A stretch of DNA of 33,038 nt from Sphaerisporangium sp. (GCA_025964675.1 JAOPYI010000068.1:1-33038), one strand, 5' to 3'; shown: positions 7,581 to 15,794, numbered from the stretch's first letter. Program-made: numbers and translations. Notes: generated by a model from the sequence alone, not told the origin.

Positions 7581-7673
7581 ATGGACCCGCCCGACCACAC
7601 CCGCTACCGGCACCTGCTCACCGGCCAGTTCACCCTCCGCCGCATGCGCGAGCTCACCGCCCGCATCCAGCAG
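7581..7673 (+). pseudogene. Cytochrome P450 fragment
   Basis: The plus frame starting at 7581 reads [17 protein letters not shown] followed by [12 protein letters not shown]. This is the highly conserved segment of bacterial cytochrome P450s near residues 80-110 (DPPEHTRxRRLVxxxFTxRRxxxL, the helix C region that contacts heme propionates). Only about 30 residues of some 400 are present, and neither the oxygen-binding helix nor the heme-cysteine loop follows. It is therefore a remnant, fused in the DNA to the possible TetR tail. Frame downstream is unrelated sequence antisense to the methyltransferase gene. Confidence 0.7.
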
Positions 7674-7707
7674 CTAAAAAGCCGCAGTGGTTCGCCTACC
7701 GTCTTGG

Positions 7708-8319
7708 TCAGCGCAGGCGGGCGAACCAGCGGCAGTGCTCCTTCCATGATTCGATTTCGGAGAATCCGGCGGCCCGGGCCATGTCCGGCAAGTCGGAGGC
7801 AGAGACCCTGGCCCAGGTGAACCAGTCTCCGGTGACGCCCAGTCCGCACAGGCGGAGCCGGTCGACACGGCTGGTGACGCCGGGGGGCTCCACCTCGGCG
7901 ATGACCTGCCCGCCCGGCCGGACGAGTTCACGGACGCGGCGGAGAAGGGTGTGCGGGGCGCCGGCGATGCCGATGTTGCCGTCGGCGAGGAGCACGGTGG
8001 CCCAGCGCCCGCTGCCGAGGACACGGCCGAAGACGTCGCGACACAGGACGAGGCCACCGGCTCGCCGGGTGAGGTGAACGGCATATGGGGTGATGTCGAT
8101 CCCAAGCGTGGGCACGCCGCGCCGGGCCAGTTCAACGGTGAACCGGCCCGGCCCGCACCCGACATCCAGGACCGGGGCGACACAGCTAGAGAAAATCGCC
8201 TCGTCACCCGCTGCGGGCCGGAGCCAGCGGTCGCAGTCCAGAGGGCGCCTGGTGCCATCGGCGTGCTCGATCTCCACCGTGGCGCCTCTGAGGGATGCCT
8301 CATAGAGCCGGCCGATCAC
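7708..8319 (-). CDS. Class I SAM-dependent methyltransferase
   Basis: The 203-residue protein starts with GTG 8319, overlapping the stop of the DUF2064 gene as GTGA. Motif [12 protein letters not shown] (residues 50-60) binds S-adenosylmethionine; the acidic LGIDIT end of strand 2, [11 protein letters not shown] at motif II and [13 protein letters not shown] at motif III complete the Rossmann methyltransferase fold. Its C-terminus ([17 protein letters not shown]) is the usual last beta hairpin. It is the last gene of a three-gene translationally coupled operon with two sugar-nucleotide-type transferases, so its acceptor is probably a sugar or glycolipid product of these, although this is inference. 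The same operon is divergent from a membrane glycosyltransferase and a membrane molybdoenzyme. Confidence 0.88.
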   Translation of the reverse strand: MIGRLYEASLRGATVEIEHADGTRRPLDCDRWLRPAAGDEAIFSSCVAPVLDVGCGPGRFTVELARRGVPTLGIDITPYAVHLTRRAGGLVLCRDVFGRVLGSGRWATVLLADGNIGIAGAPHTLLRRVRELVRPGGQVIAEVEPPGVTSRVDRLRLCGLGVTGDWFTWARVSASDLPDMARAAGFSEIESWKEHCRWFARLR

Positions 8320-9011
8320 CGCACCACGGTCCCGGCGAGAGTGACGGCGAAGAGGGACCGTGGAGCCACCGCGGCCACGGCGAACGCGTCCGCCGCGGTG
8401 TCCACGTCGGTCAGGCACGGCATCGGGGCGACGTTCAGCTCCGCCTCTCTCAGCCTATGCAATTGGACCTCACCGGTGGTCGGCTCCGACATCGGGACAC
8501 CGAGCAGGAGCGCCGGGTCAGGGACGCGCAGGCCGAGCAGCCAGAACCCGCCGTCCGTCGCCGGGCCGAATACCGCGTCGTGGGAATCGAGCAGGGACAA
8601 GGCGGAGGCCAGCATGCCGGCGGTTACCTGCGGAGTGTCCATCCCGATGAGCACGATAGGTGCGGGAAGGAGCCGGTGGGCGTCGTCGAAGGCCGCCGCT
8701 AGCCGCTCATCCAGTCCGGAGCCGCGCTGCGGCAGCACCGTGAATCCCTCGGGAAGCCAGGCTCCTGGAGCGCCGTCGAGCGCGAGGACGCGGCGGGCGG
8801 CCGGTACGTGGGCGACGGTCCGCAGCGTGTCCTCCAGCGCGGCGGCGGCCAGTGCCGCGGCCTCATGCGGGGTGAAGTACGGAGTGAGCCGGGTCTTCAC
8901 CCTGCCGGCTACCGGCTCCTTGGCAATCACCACGACCTGCGCCGAGCATGGCCTGCCCCGGCCGCGAGGGAGCGGGCTTCGGTCGTACCGTTCGGCTCCC
9001 GCCCGGCTCAT
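8316..9011 (-). CDS. DUF2064 / TIGR04282-type GT-A fold transferase
   Basis: The 231-residue protein carries the signatures of the DUF2064 (rSAM/selenodomain-associated transferase 1) family: IAKEPVAGRVKTRL at residues 29-42, corresponding to the nucleotide-binding loop; LIGMDTPQVT, with the metal-binding DxP-like acid; and FGPATDGGFWLLGL. These proteins share the GT-A fold with CofC/MobA-like nucleotidyltransferases, and their substrate is unknown. ATG 9011 overlaps the stop of the preceding glycosyltransferase as ATGA. A basic N-terminal extension of about 22 residues precedes the fold. The GT2-DUF2064-methyltransferase order suggests a short pathway making or attaching a modified sugar. 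Confidence 0.88.
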   Translation of the reverse strand: MSRAGAERYDRSPLPRGRGRPCSAQVVVIAKEPVAGRVKTRLTPYFTPHEAAALAAAALEDTLRTVAHVPAARRVLALDGAPGAWLPEGFTVLPQRGSGLDERLAAAFDDAHRLLPAPIVLIGMDTPQVTAGMLASALSLLDSHDAVFGPATDGGFWLLGLRVPDPALLLGVPMSEPTTGEVQLHRLREAELNVAPMPCLTDVDTAADAFAVAAVAPRSLFAVTLAGTVVR

Positions 9012-9673
9012 GTCCTGTCGCCTCCGCCGGCCAGGACCCGGCGCATATCGCCGATGGCCCGCAGCGTGCCCCGCATGGTGCCGGTCACCTTGGACCGGCC
9101 AGCCCGGGGCAGGTAGTCCACCTCGGCCTCGCGGATCCTCCAGCCTGTGGCCGCCGCGCGTAGGACCATCTCCAACGGGTAGCCGCAGCGCCGGTCGGCC
9201 AGGCTCAGCGCGAGCAGGCCGGCGCGCCGGCACGCGCGCATGGGCCCGAGGTCGTGCAGAGGGGCGCCAGTCCGGCGGCGCAGCCTCCTGGCAAGTACGG
9301 CGTTGCCGAGCCGGGCATGCAGCGGCCACGACGTGCCGGGGCGGAGGACGCGGCGGCCGAGGACCAGGTCTGCCTCGCCGGCCAGGACCGGCCCGGCCAC
9401 CAGCGGCAGCTGCTCGGGGTCCAGCGACGCGTCGGCGTCCATGAAACACACGATGTCCGCGCTCGCGGCCGTCAGTCCGGCGTGGCAGGCGGCGCCGAAC
9501 CCACGCTGGGGCTCGGTCACGACCGTCGCGCCGAACTCGGCGGCGATGCGGGCGGATCCGTCGGCGGAGCCGTTGTCGACGACGATCGGGTGGAAGCCGT
9601 CCGGCATGCGTCCGAGCACCCACGGCAGGGCCGCCTCCTCGTCGAGGCAGGGCAACACCACATCGATCTCCAT
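9008..9673 (-). CDS. Family 2 glycosyltransferase (DPM1-like)
   Basis: This 221-residue GT-A enzyme has N-terminal VVLPCLDEEAALP, nucleotide-binding DNGSADGS (33-40), RGFGAACHAG (57-66) and the metal-binding DAD (79-81) in FMDADASLDP. It lacks C-terminal membrane helices, so it is a soluble or peripheral enzyme resembling polyprenyl-phosphate sugar synthases (DPM1 type), which would supply lipid-linked sugar to a membrane transferase. It is the first gene of its operon. No Shine-Dalgarno precedes ATG 9673; a TAGCGT hexamer six bases upstream suggests a leaderless transcript. Its partner could be the GT39-like membrane protein encoded divergently. Confidence 0.9.
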   Translation of the reverse strand: MEIDVVLPCLDEEAALPWVLGRMPDGFHPIVVDNGSADGSARIAAEFGATVVTEPQRGFGAACHAGLTAASADIVCFMDADASLDPEQLPLVAGPVLAGEADLVLGRRVLRPGTSWPLHARLGNAVLARRLRRRTGAPLHDLGPMRACRRAGLLALSLADRRCGYPLEMVLRAAATGWRIREAEVDYLPRAGRSKVTGTMRGTLRAIGDMRRVLAGGGDRT

Positions 9674-9987
9674 AGTTCGACGCTAGAACCGCGGGAGGCG
9701 CATCATCCTCAGGGGGTGGTAAATGTGCTTTCGAGAAAGGGCCAGTTCAGGCCTGCGGTCAGAACGTGACCCTAGGGTTCTCCCGGCCAAGTACGTTGAA
9801 CGCTATTGCCGAACCTCCGGTGAGCACGGAAGGTCATGAGATATCAGCCAGCCATAACGTGCCGTCAAGGAGCCATATCGAACGCGTGCCCCTTGACCGT
9901 GTCCAGACCGCTTCATGCGGCGGCGCTGGCCCTGCCGCCGGGGTTTCGCCGTTAACGTGACCGTGTGGCCGTGGACGTCTACTCACC
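9674..9987. promoter_or_regulatory. Divergent intergenic region between the GT2 operon and the membrane glycosyltransferase
   Basis: These 314 bases hold no gene I can support. For the leftward operon, TAGCGT (minus strand, ending six bases before ATG 9673) fits an actinobacterial TANNNT -10 for a leaderless message. To the right, the sequence GTTAACG near 9952 and poorly conserved TTGACC at about 9894 are the only promoter-like elements seen. No clear operator dyad was found. Confidence 0.4.
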
Positions 9988-11562
9988 GTGTCCGGACGAA
10001 GCCGAAGTCCTGTCGTGAGTGCTCAGCCGCGTTCCCGCCGGTTTACCGTCCGTCGTAGCGAAGAACGGCTCAGCCTGGCAGGCCTGGCACGGCTTCCCAT
10101 CTTGCTCGCCGCCGTGGCCGGACTCGCCGCTATCGCCGTATGCGTCGGCACTGCCGTGAGCCGGGTGGGTTACCCGTACGCTCTCGAGTGGCTGGAGGGC
10201 AATTCCCTCGTCGAGGTGCAACGATTGCTCACGGGCCAGCCACTGTACTCCCCTCCCACGGTCGATTACGTGCCCGACGCCTACCCTCCGCTGTACTTCG
10301 CCGCCTCGGCGGCGCTGGCCGGCGTGCTGGGAGTCTCCTATCTCCCGCTCCGGCTGATCTCGCTCGCCGCCTCCCTCGGCTGCTTCTTCCTCCTCGCCAG
10401 GCTGGTCCAGCGCGAGACCGGAGACTTGACCGCCGGGGTCGCCGCCGCGGGACTGTACGCCGCGACCTACTTCGCCGCCGGCACCTGGTTCGACTTCGCC
10501 CGAGTGGACTCGCTCTTCCTTTTCTTCAGCCTCGCCGGGCTGTACGCCGCCCGGTGGATGCGCCGGCCGGGCGGCGCGGTAGCCGCCGGACTGCTGCTCG
10601 CCGCCGCCTTCCTCACCAAGCAAAGCGCGCTCGCCGAGGCCGGGGCGATCACCGTGGCGTTGCTGTCCGGGCCCCGACGCCGTCTGGGAAGGGTGCTGGC
10701 GGCGACGTTCGCGGGGGTGGTGGGCCTGACCACGCTCCTGTGGGGGATCATCAGCCACGGATGGTACGTGTACTACGTCTTCGAACTCCTCGCCCAGCAC
10801 CCCCTGGAACATGCCGCGTTCGCCGGGTACTGGACCCGGTACCTGTTGCCCGCACTCGGCGCCGCGCTCGGGGCGGTCCTGCTCGCGATACGGCGGATTC
10901 CGCTGGTCATCGGCCTGGGCTGCCTCGCGCTCGCCGTGGAGGGTTATGCCGGCCTCACGCACACGGGTGGTGCGGTGAACAACATGCTCCCGGTCTACGC
11001 GGCGGTGGCGTTGCTCGCCGGTATCGGGATGGGTGGTTCGACGGCGAGCTCACGTGGGGCGGTGGCCGGCACGCTGGTTCTGGTGCAGATCGCCGTTCTC
11101 GCCGTGAGTGCCTTCGCTGTGGGCCGGATGATACCGGGCGCCGCCGATCGGCGCGTGGGTGATCGGCTCCGCGCGTGGCTAGGAGGTTTCGATGGGCCGG
11201 TCGCCGTCTTCTCCGATCCGGGTCTGAACGTGGTCGCAGGGCTCCCGCCCGTGGCCCACCGGGCCGCCGCCCACGATGTTCTGCGCGGCACCAACCGCGC
11301 CGCCCGCGAACAGCTCGAGCGCAGCATCGTCCGCGCGGTGGCCGAACGGCGATTCGCCGCCATCGTTGTCGAGCAGCCCGCCGACCTCACCGGATTTCCA
11401 CCCGACCTGACGCGGTACTACCGCCGCTGTCCCCAGAGGCTGCTTGCGGACGTTCCGGACATGGTGTTCCGCCCGGTCGACGGGGCACCTTTGCGGCCCG
11501 CGACATTGTTGCTTCCCCTGGGCCGAGGATCCTGCGAGGAGATCTCACGTCGGCTGGGCTGA
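9988..11562 (+). CDS. Polytopic membrane glycosyltransferase, GT39/GT87/ArnT-like
   Basis: The 524-residue protein has a basic N-terminus, about nine to ten hydrophobic helices (first near 34-55) and a C-terminal soluble portion from about residue 390. After helix 1 comes ALEWLEGNSLVEVQRLLTGQ then a YPPLYF motif, as in GT-C fold transferases that use a polyprenyl-phosphate sugar, where the acidic residues of the first external loop are catalytic. RVDSLFLFFSLAGLYA and LLLAAAFLTKQSA match the same superfamily. I see no signature for a specific acceptor. Start is uncertain: GTG 9988 or GTG 10015, both with weak Shine-Dalgarno. It is divergent from the GT2 operon, whose DPM1-like product could supply its lipid-linked donor, and is followed by the molybdoenzyme unit after 228 bases. 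Confidence 0.82.
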   Translation: MSGRSRSPVVSAQPRSRRFTVRRSEERLSLAGLARLPILLAAVAGLAAIAVCVGTAVSRVGYPYALEWLEGNSLVEVQRLLTGQPLYSPPTVDYVPDAYPPLYFAASAALAGVLGVSYLPLRLISLAASLGCFFLLARLVQRETGDLTAGVAAAGLYAATYFAAGTWFDFARVDSLFLFFSLAGLYAARWMRRPGGAVAAGLLLAAAFLTKQSALAEAGAITVALLSGPRRRLGRVLAATFAGVVGLTTLLWGIISHGWYVYYVFELLAQHPLEHAAFAGYWTRYLLPALGAALGAVLLAIRRIPLVIGLGCLALAVEGYAGLTHTGGAVNNMLPVYAAVALLAGIGMGGSTASSRGAVAGTLVLVQIAVLAVSAFAVGRMIPGAADRRVGDRLRAWLGGFDGPVAVFSDPGLNVVAGLPPVAHRAAAHDVLRGTNRAAREQLERSIVRAVAERRFAAIVVEQPADLTGFPPDLTRYYRRCPQRLLADVPDMVFRPVDGAPLRPATLLLPLGRGSCEEISRRLG

Positions 11563-11657
11563 CCTGCCGCCGCTCACTCTGCGGTCGGCGATGCCGGCCG
11601 CCACCGCGATCCTCAGCGGCCGGGCATCGGGCCGGACGAACGCGGTGTGATCAGCAT

Positions 11658-11689
11658 CCGACCATGATCAATAGTGGTCGGTCTACAAT
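11658..11689 (+). promoter_or_regulatory. Promoter and 24-bp operator-like dyad before the molybdoenzyme operon
   Basis: CCGACCA (11658-11664) and TGGTCGG (11675-11681) form a perfect 7-base inverted repeat with a 10-base spacer, one helical turn centre to centre plus arms. It is followed at once by TACAAT (11684-11689), a good -10. The dyad therefore covers the -35 position, which has no TTGACA-like sequence, so the promoter may need an activator or be blocked by a repressor. The leader to GTG 11791 is about 95 bases. Confidence 0.5.
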
Positions 11690-11790
11690 GCTCTAAAGGG
11701 GCATTTCGGGCGAATCGGCTCACGGTCTGATTTCGGGCCGCTGTGAGTCTTTGCCTGCTTCTTGGCAGACGCTGATTTCGGGGGTGATCG

Positions 11791-13167
11791 GTGTCAGATC
11801 GGCCGCCGCGAGGGAGCTCTCATCATGAGCGCGAGCCCGCCACGAAGGCGGGCGGGAAATCCGCGCGCCCGCGACAGAGGGCCACCGCGTGGCTGGGGGA
11901 ACATCCACCACCCGGCCCGTTCCGGGCGGAGTTCTGGCGCAGCCCGCTGCGCGGTCCGTGGATGACATCGGTGTTCGGCCTCGTCCTGCTGCTCGGGATC
12001 CCGATCGTCCTCATCACGGGACTGGTCTCGTACGCCGCCTACGACCCGCGGCTGCCGGGCAACGAGACGACTCCCGAGAGGGGGCTGCTGGGCTTCTACC
12101 TCTTCGACTGGCCGACGCACCCGGTATGGCTGTACCGGTTCACGCAGGGGGTGCACGTCGTCCTGGGACTGACCTTGGTAGCGGTGCTGCTGGCCAAGCT
12201 ATGGTCAGTGATCCCCAAACTGTTCGCCTGGCCGCCGGCCCGATCACTCGCCGAAGCGCTGGAGCGGGCCAGCCTGCTGCTCCTGGTCGGTGGCGCGGTG
12301 TTTGAATTCGTCACCGGCATCCTGAACATCCAGCTCTTCTACGTCTTCCCGTTCTCCTTCTACCCGGCGCACCTGTACGGCGCGTGGATCTTCCTCGCGG
12401 CGTTCGCCGTCCACGTCGCCTTCAAGCTGCCGAAGATGGTCCGGTCGCTGCGGTCGCGGAGCATCCGCCGCGAGCTGCGTACCGGCCTGGACGGAACCCG
12501 GCCGGAACCGCCCGATCCCGATGGCCTGGTCCCCCTGCGCCCGGCGGCGCCCACCATGTCGCGGCGGGGCGTGTTCGCCTTCGTCGGTGGCGCCTCGCTC
12601 ATGATGCTCGGCCTTTCGGTCGGCCAGACCACGGACGGGCCGCTGCGCCGTACGGCACTGCTGGCCCCGCACGGACGGGACTACGGCCCGGGCCCCAACG
12701 ACTTCCAGGTCAACAAGGCCGCGACAGCCATGGGCGTCGATCCGGCCACCACCGGCCGGGACTGGCGCCTGGAACTGGCCGGACCACACCCGGTTCTCTT
12801 GGACCGCGCGCAGTTGCTGGCGATGCCGATGCACACCTACGCGCTGCCGATCGCGTGCGTGGAGGGGTGGTCGACCGAGCAGACGTGGACGGGCGTACGG
12901 CTGGCCGATCTGGCCCGGCTGGCGGGGGCGGTGCCCGGCACGGCAGACGTGTTCGTCGAGTCCCTGGAACGCGGGGGCGCCTTCGGGCAGGCGTCGCTGA
13001 GCGCGGGTCAGGTGGCTGACCCCCGCTCCCTGCTGGCGTTGCGGGTCAATGGCGCCGATCTGTCCCTCGATCACGGTTTTCCCGCCCGGATCATGGTCCC
13101 GAACGCCCCCGGCGTGCACAACACGAAGTGGGTCCGCAAGCTGAGCTTCCATGCCACGGCGTCGTGA
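11791..13167 (+). CDS. Membrane-bound molybdopterin oxidoreductase with cytochrome b-like helices and internal Tat signal
   Basis: The 458-residue protein has four N-terminal membrane helices (about 62-83, 117-138, 162-180, 196-213) with histidines H122, H194 and H208 positioned as possible heme b ligands. A polar cytoplasmic linker follows, then TMSRRGVFAFVGGASLMM (255-272), a twin-arginine motif joined to a fifth helix. The C-terminal domain (from about 325) is the sulfite-oxidase-type Moco domain, with the molybdenum-ligating cysteine C356 in PIACVEGWS and VHNTKWVRKL near the end. This topology matches actinobacterial proteins such as Streptomyces SCO3746, in which Sec inserts the first helices and Tat the last (recalled, not checked). 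GTG 11791 is preceded by GGGGGTGA. The enzyme probably passes electrons between an extracytoplasmic substrate and the quinone pool; substrate unknown. Confidence 0.88.
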   Translation: MSDRPPRGSSHHEREPATKAGGKSARPRQRATAWLGEHPPPGPFRAEFWRSPLRGPWMTSVFGLVLLLGIPIVLITGLVSYAAYDPRLPGNETTPERGLLGFYLFDWPTHPVWLYRFTQGVHVVLGLTLVAVLLAKLWSVIPKLFAWPPARSLAEALERASLLLLVGGAVFEFVTGILNIQLFYVFPFSFYPAHLYGAWIFLAAFAVHVAFKLPKMVRSLRSRSIRRELRTGLDGTRPEPPDPDGLVPLRPAAPTMSRRGVFAFVGGASLMMLGLSVGQTTDGPLRRTALLAPHGRDYGPGPNDFQVNKAATAMGVDPATTGRDWRLELAGPHPVLLDRAQLLAMPMHTYALPIACVEGWSTEQTWTGVRLADLARLAGAVPGTADVFVESLERGGAFGQASLSAGQVADPRSLLALRVNGADLSLDHGFPARIMVPNAPGVHNTKWVRKLSFHATAS

Positions 13168-13177
13168 GGGAGAGGCC

Positions 13178-13729
13178 ATGCTTTCCGGGATCCGTGGCAC
13201 GTACCGGTGGGTGGCCACACGCTATGGGGCCGACCCGTTGCACCTGCTGGCGCTGCTCGCCTGCTTCGCGCTGGCCGGGTACGCCGCCAGCCGGGTGGTC
13301 GCCGCTGGCATCTTGGTCGGTTTCCTGGTGTGGTTCGTCGGCGCCGCGATCATTCACGATCTCCTGCTGTACCCGCTCTACGCCCTCGCCGACATCGTGG
13401 CGCAGCGGCGGCCGTGGCGTCGTCGACGACCGCCATCCGGCCCCGTCCAGTGGCCTCCGTTGATCAACTACCTGCGCGTACCGGCCGCGCTGTCCGGACT
13501 ACTGCTGCTCGTCTGGTTTCCCCTCATCCTCCGGTTGGCTGAGCAAAACTACGAGAAATCAGTGGCGCTGGACACGAGCCCGTACCTGGGCCGCTGGCTG
13601 CTGGTCACCGGCGTGCTCTTCGCCGGATCGGCACTCGCCTACGCGGTTCGGCTGCGCCGGAACAAGTCCTCCTCCCGGTCGCGAACCCGCCTCCGGCCGC
13701 GAGCTCCCCGATCCTCACCCAGCGGTTGA
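13178..13729 (+). CDS. Four-helix membrane protein linked to the molybdoenzyme
   Basis: The 183-residue protein starts at ATG 13178 with GGGAGAGG four bases upstream; the open frame extends back to 13151, where it would overlap the preceding gene. Hydrophobic stretches lie near residues 20-38, 40-70, 103-122 and 142-162, the second holding AAIIHDLLLYPLYALAD. No known domain was recognised. It lies 10 bases after the oxidoreductase and 12 before the GH15 gene, so it is co-expressed and may be an accessory or anchor subunit. A basic, serine-rich C-terminal tail is cytoplasmic by the positive-inside rule. Function unknown. Confidence 0.8.
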   Translation: MLSGIRGTYRWVATRYGADPLHLLALLACFALAGYAASRVVAAGILVGFLVWFVGAAIIHDLLLYPLYALADIVAQRRPWRRRRPPSGPVQWPPLINYLRVPAALSGLLLLVWFPLILRLAEQNYEKSVALDTSPYLGRWLLVTGVLFAGSALAYAVRLRRNKSSSRSRTRLRPRAPRSSPSG

Positions 13730-13741
13730 CGAGGCGCCTAA

Positions 13742-15580
13742 TTGAGCACGCGGCCGATCAGCGACCACGCTCTGCTGGGGGACTGCCGATCCGCGGCCCT
13801 GGTCACATCCGACGGCTCGGTGGACTGGCTCTGCATGCCTCGCTTCGACAGCCCCTCCATCTTCGCCCGGCTCCTCGACGAGGATGCCGGATACTGGTCC
13901 ATCCGCCCCACCCGGCCCGCGGAGGTCACCCGCAGATACCTGAACGAGACCCTGGTGCTGGAGACCACCTTCCGCAGCGCGGACGGAACCGTGGTGCTCC
14001 TCGACGCGCTGGCTCTCGGCAACGGGGAACGGGGTCACTCGATGGGCGCGTCGTCGCCCGGGATCCTCCTGCGCGAGGTGACCTGTGTCGAAGGACGAGT
14101 GCCGATGGAAGTGGCGTACGCGCCGCGGCCCGAGTTCGGGCTCGTCCAGCCGCTGATGCAACCGATCAGCGGCGGCCTGGTGGCGTACGGCGGCGCCCAG
14201 GTCCTCACCCTGTCGACACCCGTCGAGCTGCGGGTGAGCGGTTCCGTCGCGGACACCACGGTCACGCTGCAAGCCGGGGAACGCCTCGGCCTGGCGCTGC
14301 AGACCGGGTGGGCCTGGGGTCCCCAACCGCCGCGCCGGCATCCGCGCCACGTCCACCGCCGCCTCAAGGACACCGCCGCGGGCTGGCGTTCCTGGTCCCA
14401 GCTGCACGCGCGCTACCAAGGTCCCTGGCAGGATCAGGTCGGCCAGAGCGGGCGGGTGCTGCGGGCGCTGACGTACGCCCCCACCGGCGCCATCGTCGCC
14501 GCGGCCACCACATCTCTGCCCGAGAAGATCGGCGGAGAGCGGAACTGGGACTACCGCTACACCTGGATCCGCGACACCAGCTTCACCCTGCAGGCACTCG
14601 CCACGGCCGCGTGCGAGATGGAGGAGACCGCGTTCTTCGCCTTCCTCGCCCGAGCCTCGGCGACCCAGCTCGACCTTAGCGCGGACCTGCAGATCATGTA
14701 CGGCGTCGGTGGCGAGCGGGACCTTAGCGAACGGCCGCTGCCCCGCCTGACCGGCTGGCGGGGCAGCGCCCCGGTGCGCGTCGGCAACGACGCGTGGCTG
14801 CAGCGCCAGATCGACGTCTACGGGGAGCTGCTCGACGCGGCCCACCAGATCTACCGTGACGGGGGCCCGCTCGACCCGCTCATCCGATCCTTCCTGATCC
14901 GCGTGGCCGAGGCGGCCGCCCGGCGCTGGCAGGAACCGGACCAGAGCCTCTGGGAGATACGGGGTCCCAGCCGGCACTACCTACACTCGAAGCTCATGTG
15001 CTGGGTGGGCCTGGACCGGGCGATCGCCCTGGCCCCCCTGCTGGGGGCGACCAGCCGCGTCGCCGACTGGACGCGCACGCGCGAGCAGATCCGCACCGCG
15101 ATCCTGACGCGCGGCTGGAACCAGCGGGTTGGCGCCTTCACCCAGACCTTCGCCACCCCCGATCTGGACGCGTCCGCGCTGATGATGCCCCTGATCGGGT
15201 TCCTGCCCGGTGACGACCCCCGCGTGCGGGCCACCGTGGAGGCCGTCGCCACGCGACTGACCGACGCCCGAGGCCTGGTGCACCGGTACCGCGCCGCCGA
15301 CGGGCTCCCTGGGCAGGAGGGCACCTTCCTGCTGTGCACCTTCTGGCTCGCCCACGCCCTGGCCCTCACAGGCCAGGGCGCTCAGGCCAAGCGGGTGTTC
15401 CAGACTGCGGCGTCATACGCCAACGACGTGGGCCTTCTGGCGGAGGAGGTCGACTCCGCCACTGGGGAGCCCATCGGGAACTTCCCGCAAGCCTTCAGCC
15501 ACATCGGCCTGATCAACGCGGCCCGCGCCATCAGCGACCCGACACAGGGCACGTCCACGCCCTTCGGCCACGGCGACTGA
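13742..15580 (+). CDS. Glycoside hydrolase family 15 enzyme (glucoamylase/trehalase-like)
   Basis: The 612-residue protein has the GH15 architecture: an N-terminal beta-sandwich beginning ISDHALLGDCRSAALVTSDGSVDWLCMPRFDSPSIF, then an (alpha/alpha)6 barrel. The barrel carries GGERNWDYRYTWIRDTSF (264-281), SLWEIRG with general acid E405, EGTFLLCTFW (526-535) and LLAEEVD followed by GNFPQAFSHIGLINAA, with general base E568/E569. No signal peptide is present, so it acts in the cytoplasm. Relatives hydrolyse alpha-glucosides; the mycobacterial ones include trehalases, so substrate is open. It starts with TTG at 13742, with GAGGCG seven bases upstream; the low-efficiency start may reduce yield. It ends the molybdoenzyme operon. 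The bases after it to 15794 hold no gene. Confidence 0.93.
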   Translation: MSTRPISDHALLGDCRSAALVTSDGSVDWLCMPRFDSPSIFARLLDEDAGYWSIRPTRPAEVTRRYLNETLVLETTFRSADGTVVLLDALALGNGERGHSMGASSPGILLREVTCVEGRVPMEVAYAPRPEFGLVQPLMQPISGGLVAYGGAQVLTLSTPVELRVSGSVADTTVTLQAGERLGLALQTGWAWGPQPPRRHPRHVHRRLKDTAAGWRSWSQLHARYQGPWQDQVGQSGRVLRALTYAPTGAIVAAATTSLPEKIGGERNWDYRYTWIRDTSFTLQALATAACEMEETAFFAFLARASATQLDLSADLQIMYGVGGERDLSERPLPRLTGWRGSAPVRVGNDAWLQRQIDVYGELLDAAHQIYRDGGPLDPLIRSFLIRVAEAAARRWQEPDQSLWEIRGPSRHYLHSKLMCWVGLDRAIALAPLLGATSRVADWTRTREQIRTAILTRGWNQRVGAFTQTFATPDLDASALMMPLIGFLPGDDPRVRATVEAVATRLTDARGLVHRYRAADGLPGQEGTFLLCTFWLAHALALTGQGAQAKRVFQTAASYANDVGLLAEEVDSATGEPIGNFPQAFSHIGLINAARAISDPTQGTSTPFGHGD

Positions 15581-15794
15581 AGGCGTCGGTTGCCGTGCAC
15601 ATATCTTTTGGAGCGATGTATCTATCCACCAATTGTCTGTCCGCCGCTGATCCCCTCACCCGCTGGACGCGCTCTGTAAGGCTCGGAGACGGGAATCCCC
15701 CTGACCTGCACCTTGTTGTCCAGCACGGTAAGCCTGGCGCTCGGCTCCCCGAGGGGTTTCCCGCCACCCGGCCCCTACTGAGAGGAGTGCGCGT
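15581..15794. other. Intergenic region before the XRE regulator
   Basis: I see no gene, terminator hairpin or confident promoter in these 214 bases, apart from a GAGAGGAG Shine-Dalgarno near 15780 belonging to the regulator. The first 60 bases are relatively AT-rich, which fits a promoter, but no convincing hexamer pair was found. Confidence 0.4.
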
